DNA from: Robertmurraya massiliosenegalensis JC6
GTDB lineage: Bacteria > Bacillota > Bacilli > Bacillales > Cytobacillaceae
Length of the DNA: 63,694 nt
NCBI RefSeq assembly: GCF_000311725.1
Contig: NZ_HE978515.1
Coordinates: 404,631-468,324, forward strand
Direction of reading: 5' to 3'
This document shows positions 27,128 to 35,362 of this stretch, one piece after another. The stretch's first letter is position 1; every line of letters begins with the position of its first letter. The notes beneath the pieces are model-generated. The model worked only from the letters and a program-made list of their open reading frames with translations, searched no databases and was not told the DNA's origin. Position numbers and translations under genes: made by a program.

Positions 27128-27253
27128 CTCACTTGATCCATTTTGATTTTGAACTTCTATCCATATTTTGTTGAAAACCGTATTGCCACACACTCTGCAT
27201 GTATCTTTTCCATCATATAGTATTCTACAATTTTCACAGTAGTACTTTTCCAT
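27113..27253 (-). CDS. Small zinc-ribbon protein (46 residues)
   Basis: The frame starts MEKYYCENCRILYDGKDTCR and continues with VCGN. Two C-x2-C pairs (C6, C9 and C19, C22) form a compact zinc-ribbon-like knuckle; the last 20 residues are polar. The terminator around the stop codon supports it as a transcription unit. Only a weak ribosome binding site (AAGTGA) is seen. Partner and function unknown. Confidence 0.6.
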   Translation of the reverse strand: MEKYYCENCRILYDGKDTCRVCGNTVFNKIWIEVQNQNGSSEIAPD

Positions 27254-27468
27254 TTCTTATTCACTTCTTTCACTAAAGATGAAGAAAAGCAGTCCCATTT
27301 AGACAAACTTTCTAAATAATTGTAATACTCCATTTTATTTCAATTGCTAAAATTGGTGACGTTCGAGGGAACGTATTTTCACATAATAAACCACATGTTT
27401 AGAAGGGGGTAAAATTATAATATGTGAACAAAAGAGATTCTATTACAATATTAATTTCACAATTGAAA

Positions 27469-27510
27469 GTGATGTAAATCATATGGGTTCACTTACTTTT
27501 CTGCTACAAT
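27469..27510 (+). promoter_or_regulatory. Fnr/Crp-type box and -10 of the 67-residue gene
   Basis: GTGATGTAAATCAT (27469-27482) matches GTGA-N6-TCAC with one change. TACAAT, a -10, starts 29.5 bases from the box centre, placing the box at about -41.5. The same distance is found at four other boxes in this window. Confidence 0.7.
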
Positions 27511-27544
27511 TCCTTTTAAAGAGTTGAGAAATGAGGATGTTTTG

Positions 27545-27748
27545 ATGGATAACAATACTGCACTTAAAATCTTAATCCAACGAATAAAAGAAGAGCATCA
27601 GGTCGCTTATCATCAATCATTTAAAGAGGACAATAACGATTATTGGCTAGGTAGACTAGCGATTACAAAGGAGTTATTAAACTTCTTTGATAAACAACAT
27701 CCACACAAATCTCAATATGACCTCACAAGCAATCTCTTTCGTAAATAA
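27545..27748 (+). CDS. Small protein of unknown function with Fnr-type promoter
   Basis: A 67-residue soluble protein starting MDNNTALKILIQRIKEEHQV; mostly helical, with NDYWLGRLAITKELLNFF in the middle. ATG at 27545 was chosen because GAGGAT precedes it; an in-frame upstream ATG has none. No family recognised. Its promoter carries the same regulator box as the terminal oxidase that follows, so it probably serves low-oxygen or nitrosative growth. Confidence 0.7.
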   Translation: MDNNTALKILIQRIKEEHQVAYHQSFKEDNNDYWLGRLAITKELLNFFDKQHPHKSQYDLTSNLFRK

Positions 27749-27802
27749 GCAACAAAAAAATCCATTAATTAACAAAATATCCGTTTTTCGGAGCATCCCT
27801 AT

Positions 27803-27849
27803 GGCTCTTGAATCCCCTTTTTTTTGCGAGGGGCTTCAAGGGTCTTTTT
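27803..27849 (+). terminator. Rho-independent terminator of the 67-residue gene
   Basis: GGCTCTTGAATCCCC pairs with GGGGCTTCAAGGGTC (14 of 15 positions, with G-T pairs), followed by TTTTT. It separates the small gene from the next Fnr-type box. Confidence 0.85.
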
Positions 27850-27887
27850 AGCATTCATAAAATGTTCACATTTACTAGCATTGATTT

Positions 27888-27929
27888 GTGACAAAAATCA
27901 CTGTGAAATTAACTTTCCACTACTAAGAT
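27888..27929 (+). promoter_or_regulatory. Fnr/Crp-type box and -10 of the ba3 oxidase operon
   Basis: GTGACAAAAATCAC (27888-27901) is a perfect GTGA-N6-TCAC. TAAGAT (27924-27929) lies 29.5 bases from its centre, so the box sits near -41.5. The transcript would have a leader of about 120 bases. The 307-base gap 27749-28055 otherwise holds only the terminator above. Confidence 0.75.
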
Positions 27930-28055
27930 AGTAGATATACGAATATTGAACAATTTGTGAAATCCTTACATCCATATGGATTATCAAAAATTGTCTAGTA
28001 TGATGTAGATGTAATCATTTACATTTTCTATTTTTTTCCGAAAGGAGTGAGTGTT

Positions 28056-28205
28056 ATGGCTAAAGCGGAATTGAAGAGCGATACAAGAACAGAGATTGAG
28101 GATAGCTCTTCTTTAAAAGGCACGTTGGCTTCCGTTTTCTTTGTCGGCTTTTTCATCATAGTACTTTGGGTTGGCGTTTACTTCTTATACTTAGATCGGT
28201 TTTAA
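28056..28205 (+). CDS. Small subunit IIa of ba3-type cytochrome c oxidase
   Basis: A 49-residue protein beginning MAKAELKSDT with one transmembrane helix (about residues 23-46, ASVFFVGFFIIVLWVGVYF). Such short single-helix subunits precede subunit II in ba3-type oxidase operons. AAAGGAG lies ten bases before the ATG, and subunit II follows by 22 bases. Confidence 0.8.
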   Translation: MAKAELKSDTRTEIEDSSSLKGTLASVFFVGFFIIVLWVGVYFLYLDRF

Positions 28206-28227
28206 AAATGAAAGGGGATTTTAGGCC

Positions 28228-28704
28228 ATGCATATCCATAAATTTGAAAAAATATGGCTGATTTTTGGGGTTACGGCTCTTCTTGTGTTCCTATCCGTAT
28301 TAGGAGTAAGTGCCTTTTACCTTGGTAATCAACCTCCTAGCTGTTTAGCTGTTATTGATCCTACAAAAGTGGATGAACACGACACATTTAAAGAGCCAGG
28401 TTTGAAAAAGGTAGAGGGAAAAGATTGGGATTATGAGCTTGTATATGTAGCTCAAGCTTTTGCTTATACTCCTGGTACAGTTGAAGTACCGCTTGGAGCA
28501 AAAGTGAAAGTAATCGTCACTTCTAAAGACGTTATTCACGGCTTTGGGGTAGCCGGTACAAATATTAACATGATGGTGGAGCCAGGTTATATCAGCGAGA
28601 TTGTAACAACATTTGATAAAGCTGGTGAGTACCTTGTTCTATGTAACGAATATTGTGGATCAGGACACCATATGATGACCTCAATGATTAAGGTGGTGGA
28701 ATAA
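28228..28704 (+). CDS. cbaB: ba3-type cytochrome c oxidase subunit II (CuA subunit)
   Basis: A 158-residue protein: one N-terminal helix (about 9-32), then a cupredoxin domain outside the membrane. The complete CuA site is present: H104 and C139-x3-C143-x3-H147-x2-M150 (CNEYCGSGHHMM). It accepts electrons from cytochrome c and passes them to subunit I. The short length is usual for B-family oxidases. Confidence 0.93.
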   Translation: MHIHKFEKIWLIFGVTALLVFLSVLGVSAFYLGNQPPSCLAVIDPTKVDEHDTFKEPGLKKVEGKDWDYELVYVAQAFAYTPGTVEVPLGAKVKVIVTSKDVIHGFGVAGTNINMMVEPGYISEIVTTFDKAGEYLVLCNEYCGSGHHMMTSMIKVVE

Positions 28705-28707
28705 TAA

Positions 28708-30363
28708 ATGCTTAAAACATCTTTAAATTTAAAAGTTGATCGTCGAGATGCCAAATTAGTAATGGCACATTTTTATGTAGCATTTATTGCCTTATTAGTC
28801 GGTGGACTTGCAGGACTCTTACAAGTATTGGTTCGTTCAGGAAAATTCGAATTACCTGCAGGAATTGGTTATTATCAAATCTTAACCGTTCACGGAGTCG
28901 TATTAGGACTCGTTTTAACCACATTTTTCATCATGGGATTTCAGCTTGCAGCCGTAAGCAAAACAGCTGGAACTTTTACAAATAAGCAAAGATTGATCGG
29001 TTGGATTGGATTCTGGATTATGACAATCGGTACTGTTGCTGCTGCTGTTATGATTCTATTAAATGAAGCATCTGTGCTCTATACGTTTTATGCACCGCTA
29101 CAAGCTCACTTTGTCTTCTATTTAGGATTGACACTTGTCATCGTAGGAAGCTGGGCTGTTGGTACAACGATTATTTTAAAGTATGCAGAGTGGAGAAGAG
29201 CAAACCCTGGACAACCGAGTCCATTGTTAACTTTCATGGCTCTTGTAAATACGATGATGTGGACTGTAGCCACAATCGGTGTGGCAGCTACTGTATTAAT
29301 TCAATTATTACCATGGTCATTAGGATTAATTGAAACCGTCAATGTCGGTGTGAGCCGTACCCTATTCTGGTATTTTGGTCACCCACTTGTTTATTTCTGG
29401 TTGCTCCCTGCTTATATGGCATGGTATGTCATGATTCCGAAGATTATCGGCGGAAAAATTTTCTCAGATTCATTAGCAAGAATGTCATTTATTCTATTTT
29501 TATTATTCTCGATTCCAGTAGGTTTCCACCATCAGCTTTTAGAGCCTGGAATTGACCCTGCTTGGAAGTTTTTACAAGTTGTTCTTACGTTTTTAGTTAT
29601 CATTCCATCGTTAATGACTGCATTTTCTTTATTTGCAACATTTGAAAGTTATGGACGTTCACAAGGGGCAACTGGATTATTTGGATGGTTTAAGAAACTT
29701 CCTTGGAAGGATGCCCGTTTTACAGTCCCATTTATCGGAATGCTTGCTTTCATTCCAGCTGGTGCAGGTGGTATCGTCAACGCTTCTCACCAAATGAACC
29801 AAGTTGTTCATAACACGATTTGGGTAACTGGACATTTCCATTTAACGGTTGCTACAGCTGTGGTACTAACATTCTTTGGTGTTTCTTTCTGGCTTGTACC
29901 ACATTTAACTGGTAGAAAATTAACGAAAAAAATCAATAAGCTTGCATTGATTCAAGGTTATCTATGGGCAATCGGAATGACCTTTATGTCTGGTGCCATG
30001 CATGCGGCAGGACTACTTGGCGCCCCTCGCCGTTCAGCCTACTCAGAATACGGTGGTGCTGCACAAGCTACAGAGTGGATTCCGTATCAAATTGCCCAAG
30101 CTGTTGGTGGTTCGATACTCTTTATTGCGATCATCTTAATGCTTTATATCTTTGTCAATCTTGCATTTTTTGCTCCAAAAGGAGAAGAAGAATTCCCAGT
30201 TGGTGAAGCTGCAAACCCTGCAGAAAAAGCACCAATGGTGTTCGAAAACTGGAAGCTATGGCTTGGAATTACCGTACTTTTAATTCTATTTGCCTACACA
30301 ATTCCACTTATCGACTTAATTCAAAATGCACCACCAGGAGCAAAAGGCTATAAGCTATGGTAA
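28708..30363 (+). CDS. cbaA: ba3-type cytochrome c oxidase subunit I
   Basis: A 551-residue heme-copper oxidase core with about 13 helices. Ligands: H62 (low-spin heme), H225 with the cross-link tyrosine Y229 in GHPLVYFW, H274-H275 for CuB, and H376/H378 in TGHFHLT for the two hemes. The His-Tyr pair argues for an oxygen reductase and against a nitric oxide reductase. B-family enzymes have high oxygen affinity and serve microaerobic growth, in line with the Fnr-type promoter. Confidence 0.93.
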   Translation: MLKTSLNLKVDRRDAKLVMAHFYVAFIALLVGGLAGLLQVLVRSGKFELPAGIGYYQILTVHGVVLGLVLTTFFIMGFQLAAVSKTAGTFTNKQRLIGWIGFWIMTIGTVAAAVMILLNEASVLYTFYAPLQAHFVFYLGLTLVIVGSWAVGTTIILKYAEWRRANPGQPSPLLTFMALVNTMMWTVATIGVAATVLIQLLPWSLGLIETVNVGVSRTLFWYFGHPLVYFWLLPAYMAWYVMIPKIIGGKIFSDSLARMSFILFLLFSIPVGFHHQLLEPGIDPAWKFLQVVLTFLVIIPSLMTAFSLFATFESYGRSQGATGLFGWFKKLPWKDARFTVPFIGMLAFIPAGAGGIVNASHQMNQVVHNTIWVTGHFHLTVATAVVLTFFGVSFWLVPHLTGRKLTKKINKLALIQGYLWAIGMTFMSGAMHAAGLLGAPRRSAYSEYGGAAQATEWIPYQIAQAVGGSILFIAIILMLYIFVNLAFFAPKGEEEFPVGEAANPAEKAPMVFENWKLWLGITVLLILFAYTIPLIDLIQNAPPGAKGYKLW

Positions 30364-30559
30364 CTATATTTTTATAAACGCTGTTTGCATATAAATTGTG
30401 GTTATTTGTAAAGACTCAGCAGTCGGTTTTTACCCTTATATCATGGTTATGGCTATACATGAAGTGTGCGACGGCACTTTTCGCTCCCTAAATCAGGCAT
30501 GTTGCTTCTTATTGCTTTCCAAGAGCAGCCATGTTTGCGATGAGAGCCTTTATAAAAAG

Positions 30560-30591
30560 AAACACTGGTTCAGCTAATTGAACCAGTGTTT
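30560..30591. terminator. Bidirectional terminator after the oxidase operon
   Basis: AAACACTGGTTCA, 6-base loop, TGAACCAGTGTTT then TTATTTT: a 13-bp perfect stem between the oxidase operon and the converging EamA gene. The 196 bases before it show no gene. Confidence 0.93.
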
Positions 30592-31494
30592 TTATTTTGT
30601 TTCACTTGATAACGCCCCTTTGTGATGAGGGAGGTTTACGATCAATACAGAAGCGAAGATTAATAGTGCTCCTACCATTTGAGACAGCCCTAATGTTTCT
30701 TGAAAAATCACAAGCCCAATCAACATCGCAACAACTGGCTCCACTGTTGCAATTACTGCGGCCCTACTACTCTCCGTTTTTTCAAGTCCCCAAGTATAGG
30801 CTAAAAAAGCTAAAACTGTCGGGATTAACCCTAGACCAGCACTAACTAAAAGTACTTTTGTCGATAAGATCACCTCTAACTTTCCCCATATTCCTGAAAA
30901 AGGAAGCAGTGCAATAGCCGCTACTAAAAATGTATATAACGTAACAGTAAATGGCTTAATCTCTTTAAGTGCAACTTTTCCAAATATGCTATATAATGCA
31001 TAACCAAACCCCGAACCTAGACCTGTTAGTATCCCGAGTAGTGTAATGGGGGTTCCTTTTTCACCCCCGACACCGACTATAAAGATACAGCCTAAAATCG
31101 TTCCAATTACAGCAATGATTTTCTTTTTATGGATCGATTCCTTTAAGAAAATAAACGACATGATTGTGACAAATGCTGGTGAAGTATAAAGAAGAATGAC
31201 AGCGATCGAAACACTCATTTCATTTATCGTAAAAAAATAACAATAATTAAAGAATGCTATACTGCAAATTCCTGTCCCTATAAAAACTGGAAGTTTACGT
31301 AACTTTACTTGCATTTCATCTCTATACGATACCATTCCGATGATTAGGAGAAAAATAGCCGCAAAAGTCACCCGTACTGTCACAATTTCCATTTCTGTTA
31401 AGCCAGCCGTTTTTAATTCACGAACAAAAATGGCAATTAGTCCCCATAATGCCGCACCGAAAGCAATCATGATATATGGCAATCCTTTTCTCAT
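30592..31494 (-). CDS. EamA family (DMT) transporter
   Basis: A 300-residue ten-helix drug/metabolite transporter with two repeated EamA halves (about 5-140 and 150-290). GVVIATVEPV-like positions appear as RAAVIATVEPVVAMLIGLVIFQE near 250. It would export or import a small metabolite. Start set at ATG 31494 because GGAGGGG precedes it; the longer in-frame start lacks a site. Its stop is at the terminator. Confidence 0.88.
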   Translation of the reverse strand: MRKGLPYIMIAFGAALWGLIAIFVRELKTAGLTEMEIVTVRVTFAAIFLLIIGMVSYRDEMQVKLRKLPVFIGTGICSIAFFNYCYFFTINEMSVSIAVILLYTSPAFVTIMSFIFLKESIHKKKIIAVIGTILGCIFIVGVGGEKGTPITLLGILTGLGSGFGYALYSIFGKVALKEIKPFTVTLYTFLVAAIALLPFSGIWGKLEVILSTKVLLVSAGLGLIPTVLAFLAYTWGLEKTESSRAAVIATVEPVVAMLIGLVIFQETLGLSQMVGALLIFASVLIVNLPHHKGALSSETK

Positions 31495-31553
31495 AACCCC
31501 TCCACTTAAAAAGGGATGACTATGAAAGGTCATCCCTAAGACTGTTGTACCAT

Positions 31554-33071
31554 CTATAAGTTGTATACCTGGCCATATTTTTCGTATAAATAGTCGACCA
31601 AGAATTGCGCATTTAAACCTTCTCCTGTTACGTCAGTTAGAATTTCCAGAGGTTTTTTCAAGGAGCCATATTGATGAATATTTTGCGTTAACCACTCCCT
31701 AATTGGTTGCAAATTCCCCTCTGCAAGTAAATGATCGTAATTTGGAATGTCCTTTAGCATTGCATTTTTAAATTGTGCTGCATACATATATCCAAGAGCA
31801 TAGGATGGGAAATAACCAAATGAACCACCTGACCAGTGAACATCCTGTAAAACACCATTTGCGTCATTATCAGGTCTTACTCCTAAATACTCTTCGTACT
31901 TGTCATTCCAAATTTGTGGCAAATCTTTCACTTCAATTTCACCATTGATAAGCCCTTTTTCAATTTCATATCGAATAATGATGTGTAATGGATATGTTAG
32001 CTCATCTGCCTCGATTCGAATAAGTGATGGTTTTGATTCGTTGATCGCACGGTAGTAATCTTCAATCGAAACGTGTTCGAATTGACCATTTGAGTACGAC
32101 TTTAAAAGATCATAGTTTTTCTTCCAAAAAGAAAAATTTCGTCCAACAAAGTTTTCATAGAATAAGGATTGAGATTCATGAATTCCCATAGAAGTCCCTG
32201 TACATAGTGGCGTTCCCACTAAATCCTTAGAAATATTTTGTTCATAGAGGGCGTGTCCACCTTCGTGAATCGTTCCAAATACAGCGACACGATAGTCTTT
32301 TTCATCATATTTCGTCGTGACCCGGACATCTCCAGGATTTAAACCAATGGCAAATGGATGAACGGTTTCATCTAAACGGCCTGCTTGGAAATCGTAGCCC
32401 ATTTGCTCTAAAATATTTAAGCTGAAATCTCTTTGTTTATCTTTTGGAAAATGCTCAAATAAGAAACTTGTTTCTGGTTTGTTAGCTGATTCAGAAATCG
32501 TCTTAACAAGCGGAATGATTTTCTCACGTAATTCTCCAAATACATTATCTAAAATCTCTACTGTTATTCCAGGCTCGTACATATCGAGCAATGTATTATA
32601 TTTATTCCCTTCATAGCCCCAGTATGTAACAAAACGTTTATTCGTTTCCACTAACTTCTCTAAATATGGTTTGAAAAGTTCAAAATCTGATCCATCCTTC
32701 GCTTCTTCCCATACACTCTCTGCCTTAGACTGAAGAATGACATATTCTTTATATTCTTCCGCCGGTATTTTCTTATTACGATCATATTCTTTTTTACAGT
32801 GTTCAGCAGTCTTACTCGTAATTTCAGAGATAACCTCTTTCGCTTCTTCTGTAGTTAAATTTGCAATGTATGCTGCCATTTCTTCAGATGTAGACATTTT
32901 GAATACTTCTGAAGACAAAGTACCAATTACTTGCGAACGTTGTTCTACACTTTTCTTTGGTGCCCCCGTACGTAAATCCCAATAAACTAATGAAAGTGCT
33001 TCATTATATGCAGTCATTTTTTGTACATAAGCGGTAAACTCTTGCTCTATTTGCTTAATTTTTTCACTCAC
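31554..33071 (-). CDS. M32 family metallocarboxypeptidase (carboxypeptidase Taq type)
   Basis: A 505-residue cytosolic zinc carboxypeptidase. The active-site HEGGH (in GTIHEGGHALYEQ) is near residue 268, the family motif DVRVTTKY near 248, and the third zinc ligand region HESQSLFYENFVGR follows. It trims C-terminal residues from peptides. The start is GTG at 33071, six bases after GGGGGGA; a longer TTG start at 33086 lies before that site. Confidence 0.93.
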   Translation of the reverse strand: MSEKIKQIEQEFTAYVQKMTAYNEALSLVYWDLRTGAPKKSVEQRSQVIGTLSSEVFKMSTSEEMAAYIANLTTEEAKEVISEITSKTAEHCKKEYDRNKKIPAEEYKEYVILQSKAESVWEEAKDGSDFELFKPYLEKLVETNKRFVTYWGYEGNKYNTLLDMYEPGITVEILDNVFGELREKIIPLVKTISESANKPETSFLFEHFPKDKQRDFSLNILEQMGYDFQAGRLDETVHPFAIGLNPGDVRVTTKYDEKDYRVAVFGTIHEGGHALYEQNISKDLVGTPLCTGTSMGIHESQSLFYENFVGRNFSFWKKNYDLLKSYSNGQFEHVSIEDYYRAINESKPSLIRIEADELTYPLHIIIRYEIEKGLINGEIEVKDLPQIWNDKYEEYLGVRPDNDANGVLQDVHWSGGSFGYFPSYALGYMYAAQFKNAMLKDIPNYDHLLAEGNLQPIREWLTQNIHQYGSLKKPLEILTDVTGEGLNAQFLVDYLYEKYGQVYNL

Positions 33072-33184
33072 TTTTAGTCCCCCCAAAACTGTAGTAACGT
33101 GTCTCTATTAAATGTAACGTGATGCAAATTTCGAAATACCAATTTATTTTATCATATTTTTCAGAAAAATAATCCTCAAAAATA

Positions 33185-33223
33185 GAAAAAGAGGGTCGTT
33201 TTTTAAACGCACACCTCTTTTTC
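33185..33223. terminator. Hairpin terminator after the minus-strand DUF2249 gene
   Basis: GAAAAAGAGG and CCTCTTTTTC are 10-bp arms around a 19-base inner region with TTT/AAA pairing. A-runs and T-runs on both sides fit a terminator downstream of the stop at 33231. Confidence 0.6.
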
Positions 33224-33230
33224 CACAGTT

Positions 33231-33470
33231 CTATATTTTTCCAATTGCTACTCTCCAAAGGTCCGGTCCTTCTTCTAAATACTCCCAAGTGAATGTGTCC
33301 GTTCTTTCGACCATAAATTGATATCTTAATGGTTTTGGGTCATGGTCATTGATTAATAGCATAAATTCCCCTTGCTGGAGGGCATCAAATGTATCAATAA
33401 TTTTCGGATGTTTTTCTTTTGGTGGAAAATTAGGCGCAATTACTTCTGCTGTAAAATCTATCATATTCAA
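33231..33470 (-). CDS. DUF2249 domain protein, copy A
   Basis: A 79-residue protein that is almost entirely a DUF2249 domain: PKIIDTFDALQQGEFMLLINDHDPKPLRYQF, with the D-P-K-P-L core near 45, and the C-terminal aromatic strand TWEYLEEGPDLWRVAI. The fold resembles TusA/SirA-like small proteins; function is not established. GAGGAG lies seven bases before the ATG. It is divergent from copies B and C and has its own Fnr-type box. Confidence 0.88.
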   Translation of the reverse strand: MNMIDFTAEVIAPNFPPKEKHPKIIDTFDALQQGEFMLLINDHDPKPLRYQFMVERTDTFTWEYLEEGPDLWRVAIGKI

Positions 33471-33502
33471 TCACTCCTCTTAAATTTCGTCCTTACATTT
33501 GT

Positions 33503-33544
33503 AGTATAGAGCTTGCAATTTTATGGTGTAGTGAACACCATCAC
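33503..33544 (-). promoter_or_regulatory. Fnr/Crp-type box and -10 of DUF2249 copy A
   Basis: GTGAACACCATCAC (33531-33544) is a perfect GTGA-N6-TCAC. On the minus strand TATACT (33508-33503) begins 29.5 bases from the box centre. A separate palindrome, ATGGTGT-N5-ACACCAT (33523-33541), overlaps the box. Confidence 0.75.
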
Positions 33545-33571
33545 ACTAGAAAATAAAATTTTTCATAACTT

Positions 33572-33613
33572 GTGATTTACATCACGATGCACCGTAGTGA
33601 AAATGATTATCAT
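33572..33613 (+). promoter_or_regulatory. Fnr/Crp-type box and -10 of the DUF2249 B-C operon
   Basis: GTGATTTACATCAC (33572-33585) is a perfect box. TATCAT (33608-33613) starts 29.5 bases from its centre. It lies 41 bases from the box for the divergent gene, so the two promoters are back to back. Confidence 0.75.
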
Positions 33614-33617
33614 TAAA
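33599..33617 (+). promoter_or_regulatory. Fur-type box overlapping the DUF2249 B-C promoter
   Basis: The 19 bases from 33599 match the Fur consensus at 16 positions, with a perfect ATGATTATCAT core, and cover the -10 at 33608-33613. An iron-loaded Fur-family repressor bound here would block the promoter. Confidence 0.6.
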
Positions 33618-33645
33618 GTATAGAAATGACAAAGGAGAGATAAAG

Positions 33646-33888
33646 ATGGATAATCACCTGATCGAATTAGATGTACGTGAAGATCTAAAAAATAAAATAG
33701 AACCTTTCCAAAAAATTATGGAAGCGACTAAAGCATTAAAAAGCGGAGATGTCTTAATTCTTCACGCCCCATTTAAACCTACTCCTCTCTTTGCGGTCTT
33801 AAAGGCAAAAGGTTTTGAGCATGTGGCTGAAGAACTAGGGAAGAAACATTGGAAAGTGACGTTCACAAAAAAGGCGGGGACAAAATGA
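33646..33888 (+). CDS. DUF2249 domain protein, copy B
   Basis: An 80-residue DUF2249 protein: EPFQKIMEATKALKSGDVLILHAPFKPTPLF covers the core, with F-K-P-T-P-L near residue 47, and KHWKVTFTKK is the final strand. It is preceded by AAAGGAGAG and is the first gene of an operon with copy C, a membrane protein and a DUF59 protein. The double Fnr/Fur-type control suggests a role when iron and oxygen are low or nitrogen oxides are present. Confidence 0.88.
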   Translation: MDNHLIELDVREDLKNKIEPFQKIMEATKALKSGDVLILHAPFKPTPLFAVLKAKGFEHVAEELGKKHWKVTFTKKAGTK

Positions 33889-34091
33889 AATTAGACAATC
33901 GTGGACTAGAGCCTCCTAATCCGATGATGAGGACCCTTCGAGCTCTTGAAACATTAGTGGTGGGGGATACATTAGAGATTATTAATGATCGCAGGCCTAT
34001 GTTTCTTTATGAACAATTAGATGAGCTGGGCTTCAAACATAGAACTGAGCCGAACGAAGATGGGAGCTTTACGATAAAAATAACGAAGTAA
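33885..34091 (+). CDS. DUF2249 domain protein, copy C
   Basis: A 68-residue DUF2249 protein (NPMMRTLRALETLVVGDTLE, then DRRPMFLYEQL and a final TIKITK strand). The ATG at 33885 overlaps the stop of copy B as ATGA and has GGCGGGG upstream, which decides the start. Three DUF2249 copies side by side suggest related but separate partners. Confidence 0.85.
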   Translation: MKLDNRGLEPPNPMMRTLRALETLVVGDTLEIINDRRPMFLYEQLDELGFKHRTEPNEDGSFTIKITK

Positions 34092-34105
34092 GGAAAGTGA
34101 GCTTC

Positions 34106-35350
34106 ATGATAGCTAAAAATATGGGACATGAAACGAATATTAAATTACCTTTTTCATTTATTCTATTCAGCATCATTGCCATTATCGTTTCTCAATTCCT
34201 TCTACTTTTCAATGGAGAAGCACTTATCAACGGAAGCTTTCGTATTCCTGCCATTTGGTCAGCTTCTCATCTATTCATATTAGGTTGGGCATTAATGATC
34301 GCAATGGGATCCATGTACCAATTAGTACCTGTAGCTTTTCTAACCCCAATTTGGAACGAGAAATTTGGGTTTATCCAATTTGCCGTAACATCAATTGGAA
34401 TTGTTTGGTTTGCTGTCACCCTTTACATCATGCCAAGTAAGGCGCTAATTCCAGGAATTTTGATGCTGCTTGGCATCCTTATGTTTCTTGTTCAAATGGG
34501 GATGACCTTAAGAAAACAGAGCAAACCAACTATTCTTACCCTTTTCGTAGGGAGCGCTTTACTCTGTTTACTTCTAACGATTGTAATAGGAATCACTTTG
34601 GTCATTAGTATGAGAACTGGTTTTGCAAGTCATTATTATTCCATTTTATTTCATAGCCATTTATTATTTGGAATTGCCGGTTGGTTTACACTATTAATCT
34701 TTGGATTCTCTTATAAAATGGCACCGATGTTTGCCCTTGCCCACGGTTATACTATGAAACTTGCAAAATATGTGTATGGTGTCTATACATCTGGGTTATT
34801 AACTGTATGGATGTCATTCATTTTCGATTCATCATGGCTTTTAAAAGGTGGATTTCTTCTTCTTTTATTGGGATTTAGTTGTTTTTTAACACATATTTAC
34901 TTGATCATTCAGAAACGGGTCAAGAAAACACTTGATCTTCCATTTCGTTTTGCCTTACTTGCGATTATCTTTGGAGCAGTAATCCATTTACTAGCATTTC
35001 TCACGGTAATAAGCGAGCGATTCTCCACTTATGCGGCACCCCTTATTATTGCATATTTAATGCTGTGGATTGCCTTTAGCATTATGGGATATCTCTATAA
35101 AATAGTTCCTTTTTTATGGTGGACGCATAAATACTCTCAGGTCATTGGGAAAAAGGATGTTCCAGCTTTAAAAGATATGATCAATGAAAAACTAGCCTCT
35201 CCGATATTCATGTCCTTTATATTAGGAATAGCACTAGTATCAGCGGGGATTGCATTAAATGGGCAAATACTTTTCTACATCGGACAGTCACTCGTTACGA
35301 TAGCTTCGCTCATATTCGGAATAGCCATTATTTTAGTCATGAAAAAATAG
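34106..35350 (+). CDS. Polytopic membrane protein, heme-copper oxidase subunit I-like / NnrS-like
   Basis: A 414-residue protein with about 12 predicted helices. Several helices carry single histidines in oxidase-like settings: SASHLFILGWALMIAMGSMYQ near 49, FHSHLLFGIAGWFTLLIFGF near 184-203, AHGYTMKLA near 213 and VIHLLAFL near 297. This resembles the subunit-I fold and the NnrS family of heme/copper proteins tied to nitric oxide tolerance, but the full catalytic ligand set is not seen. ATG 34106 follows AAGGAAAG; a GTG at 34097 is less likely. Exact family unassigned. Confidence 0.7.
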   Translation: MIAKNMGHETNIKLPFSFILFSIIAIIVSQFLLLFNGEALINGSFRIPAIWSASHLFILGWALMIAMGSMYQLVPVAFLTPIWNEKFGFIQFAVTSIGIVWFAVTLYIMPSKALIPGILMLLGILMFLVQMGMTLRKQSKPTILTLFVGSALLCLLLTIVIGITLVISMRTGFASHYYSILFHSHLLFGIAGWFTLLIFGFSYKMAPMFALAHGYTMKLAKYVYGVYTSGLLTVWMSFIFDSSWLLKGGFLLLLLGFSCFLTHIYLIIQKRVKKTLDLPFRFALLAIIFGAVIHLLAFLTVISERFSTYAAPLIIAYLMLWIAFSIMGYLYKIVPFLWWTHKYSQVIGKKDVPALKDMINEKLASPIFMSFILGIALVSAGIALNGQILFYIGQSLVTIASLIFGIAIILVMKK

Positions 35351-35362
35351 GAGGAAATGATG

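Noticed and set aside
28708-30363. Subunit I as a CuA-type nitric oxide reductase
   Set aside because: The His-Tyr pair H225-Y229 needed for oxygen reduction is present and the small subunit fits ba3 oxidase.
33064-33288. Minus-strand frame of 74 codons between DUF2249 copy A and the M32 peptidase
   Set aside because: It crosses the terminator hairpin and overlaps both neighbours; no ribosome binding site and no family features.
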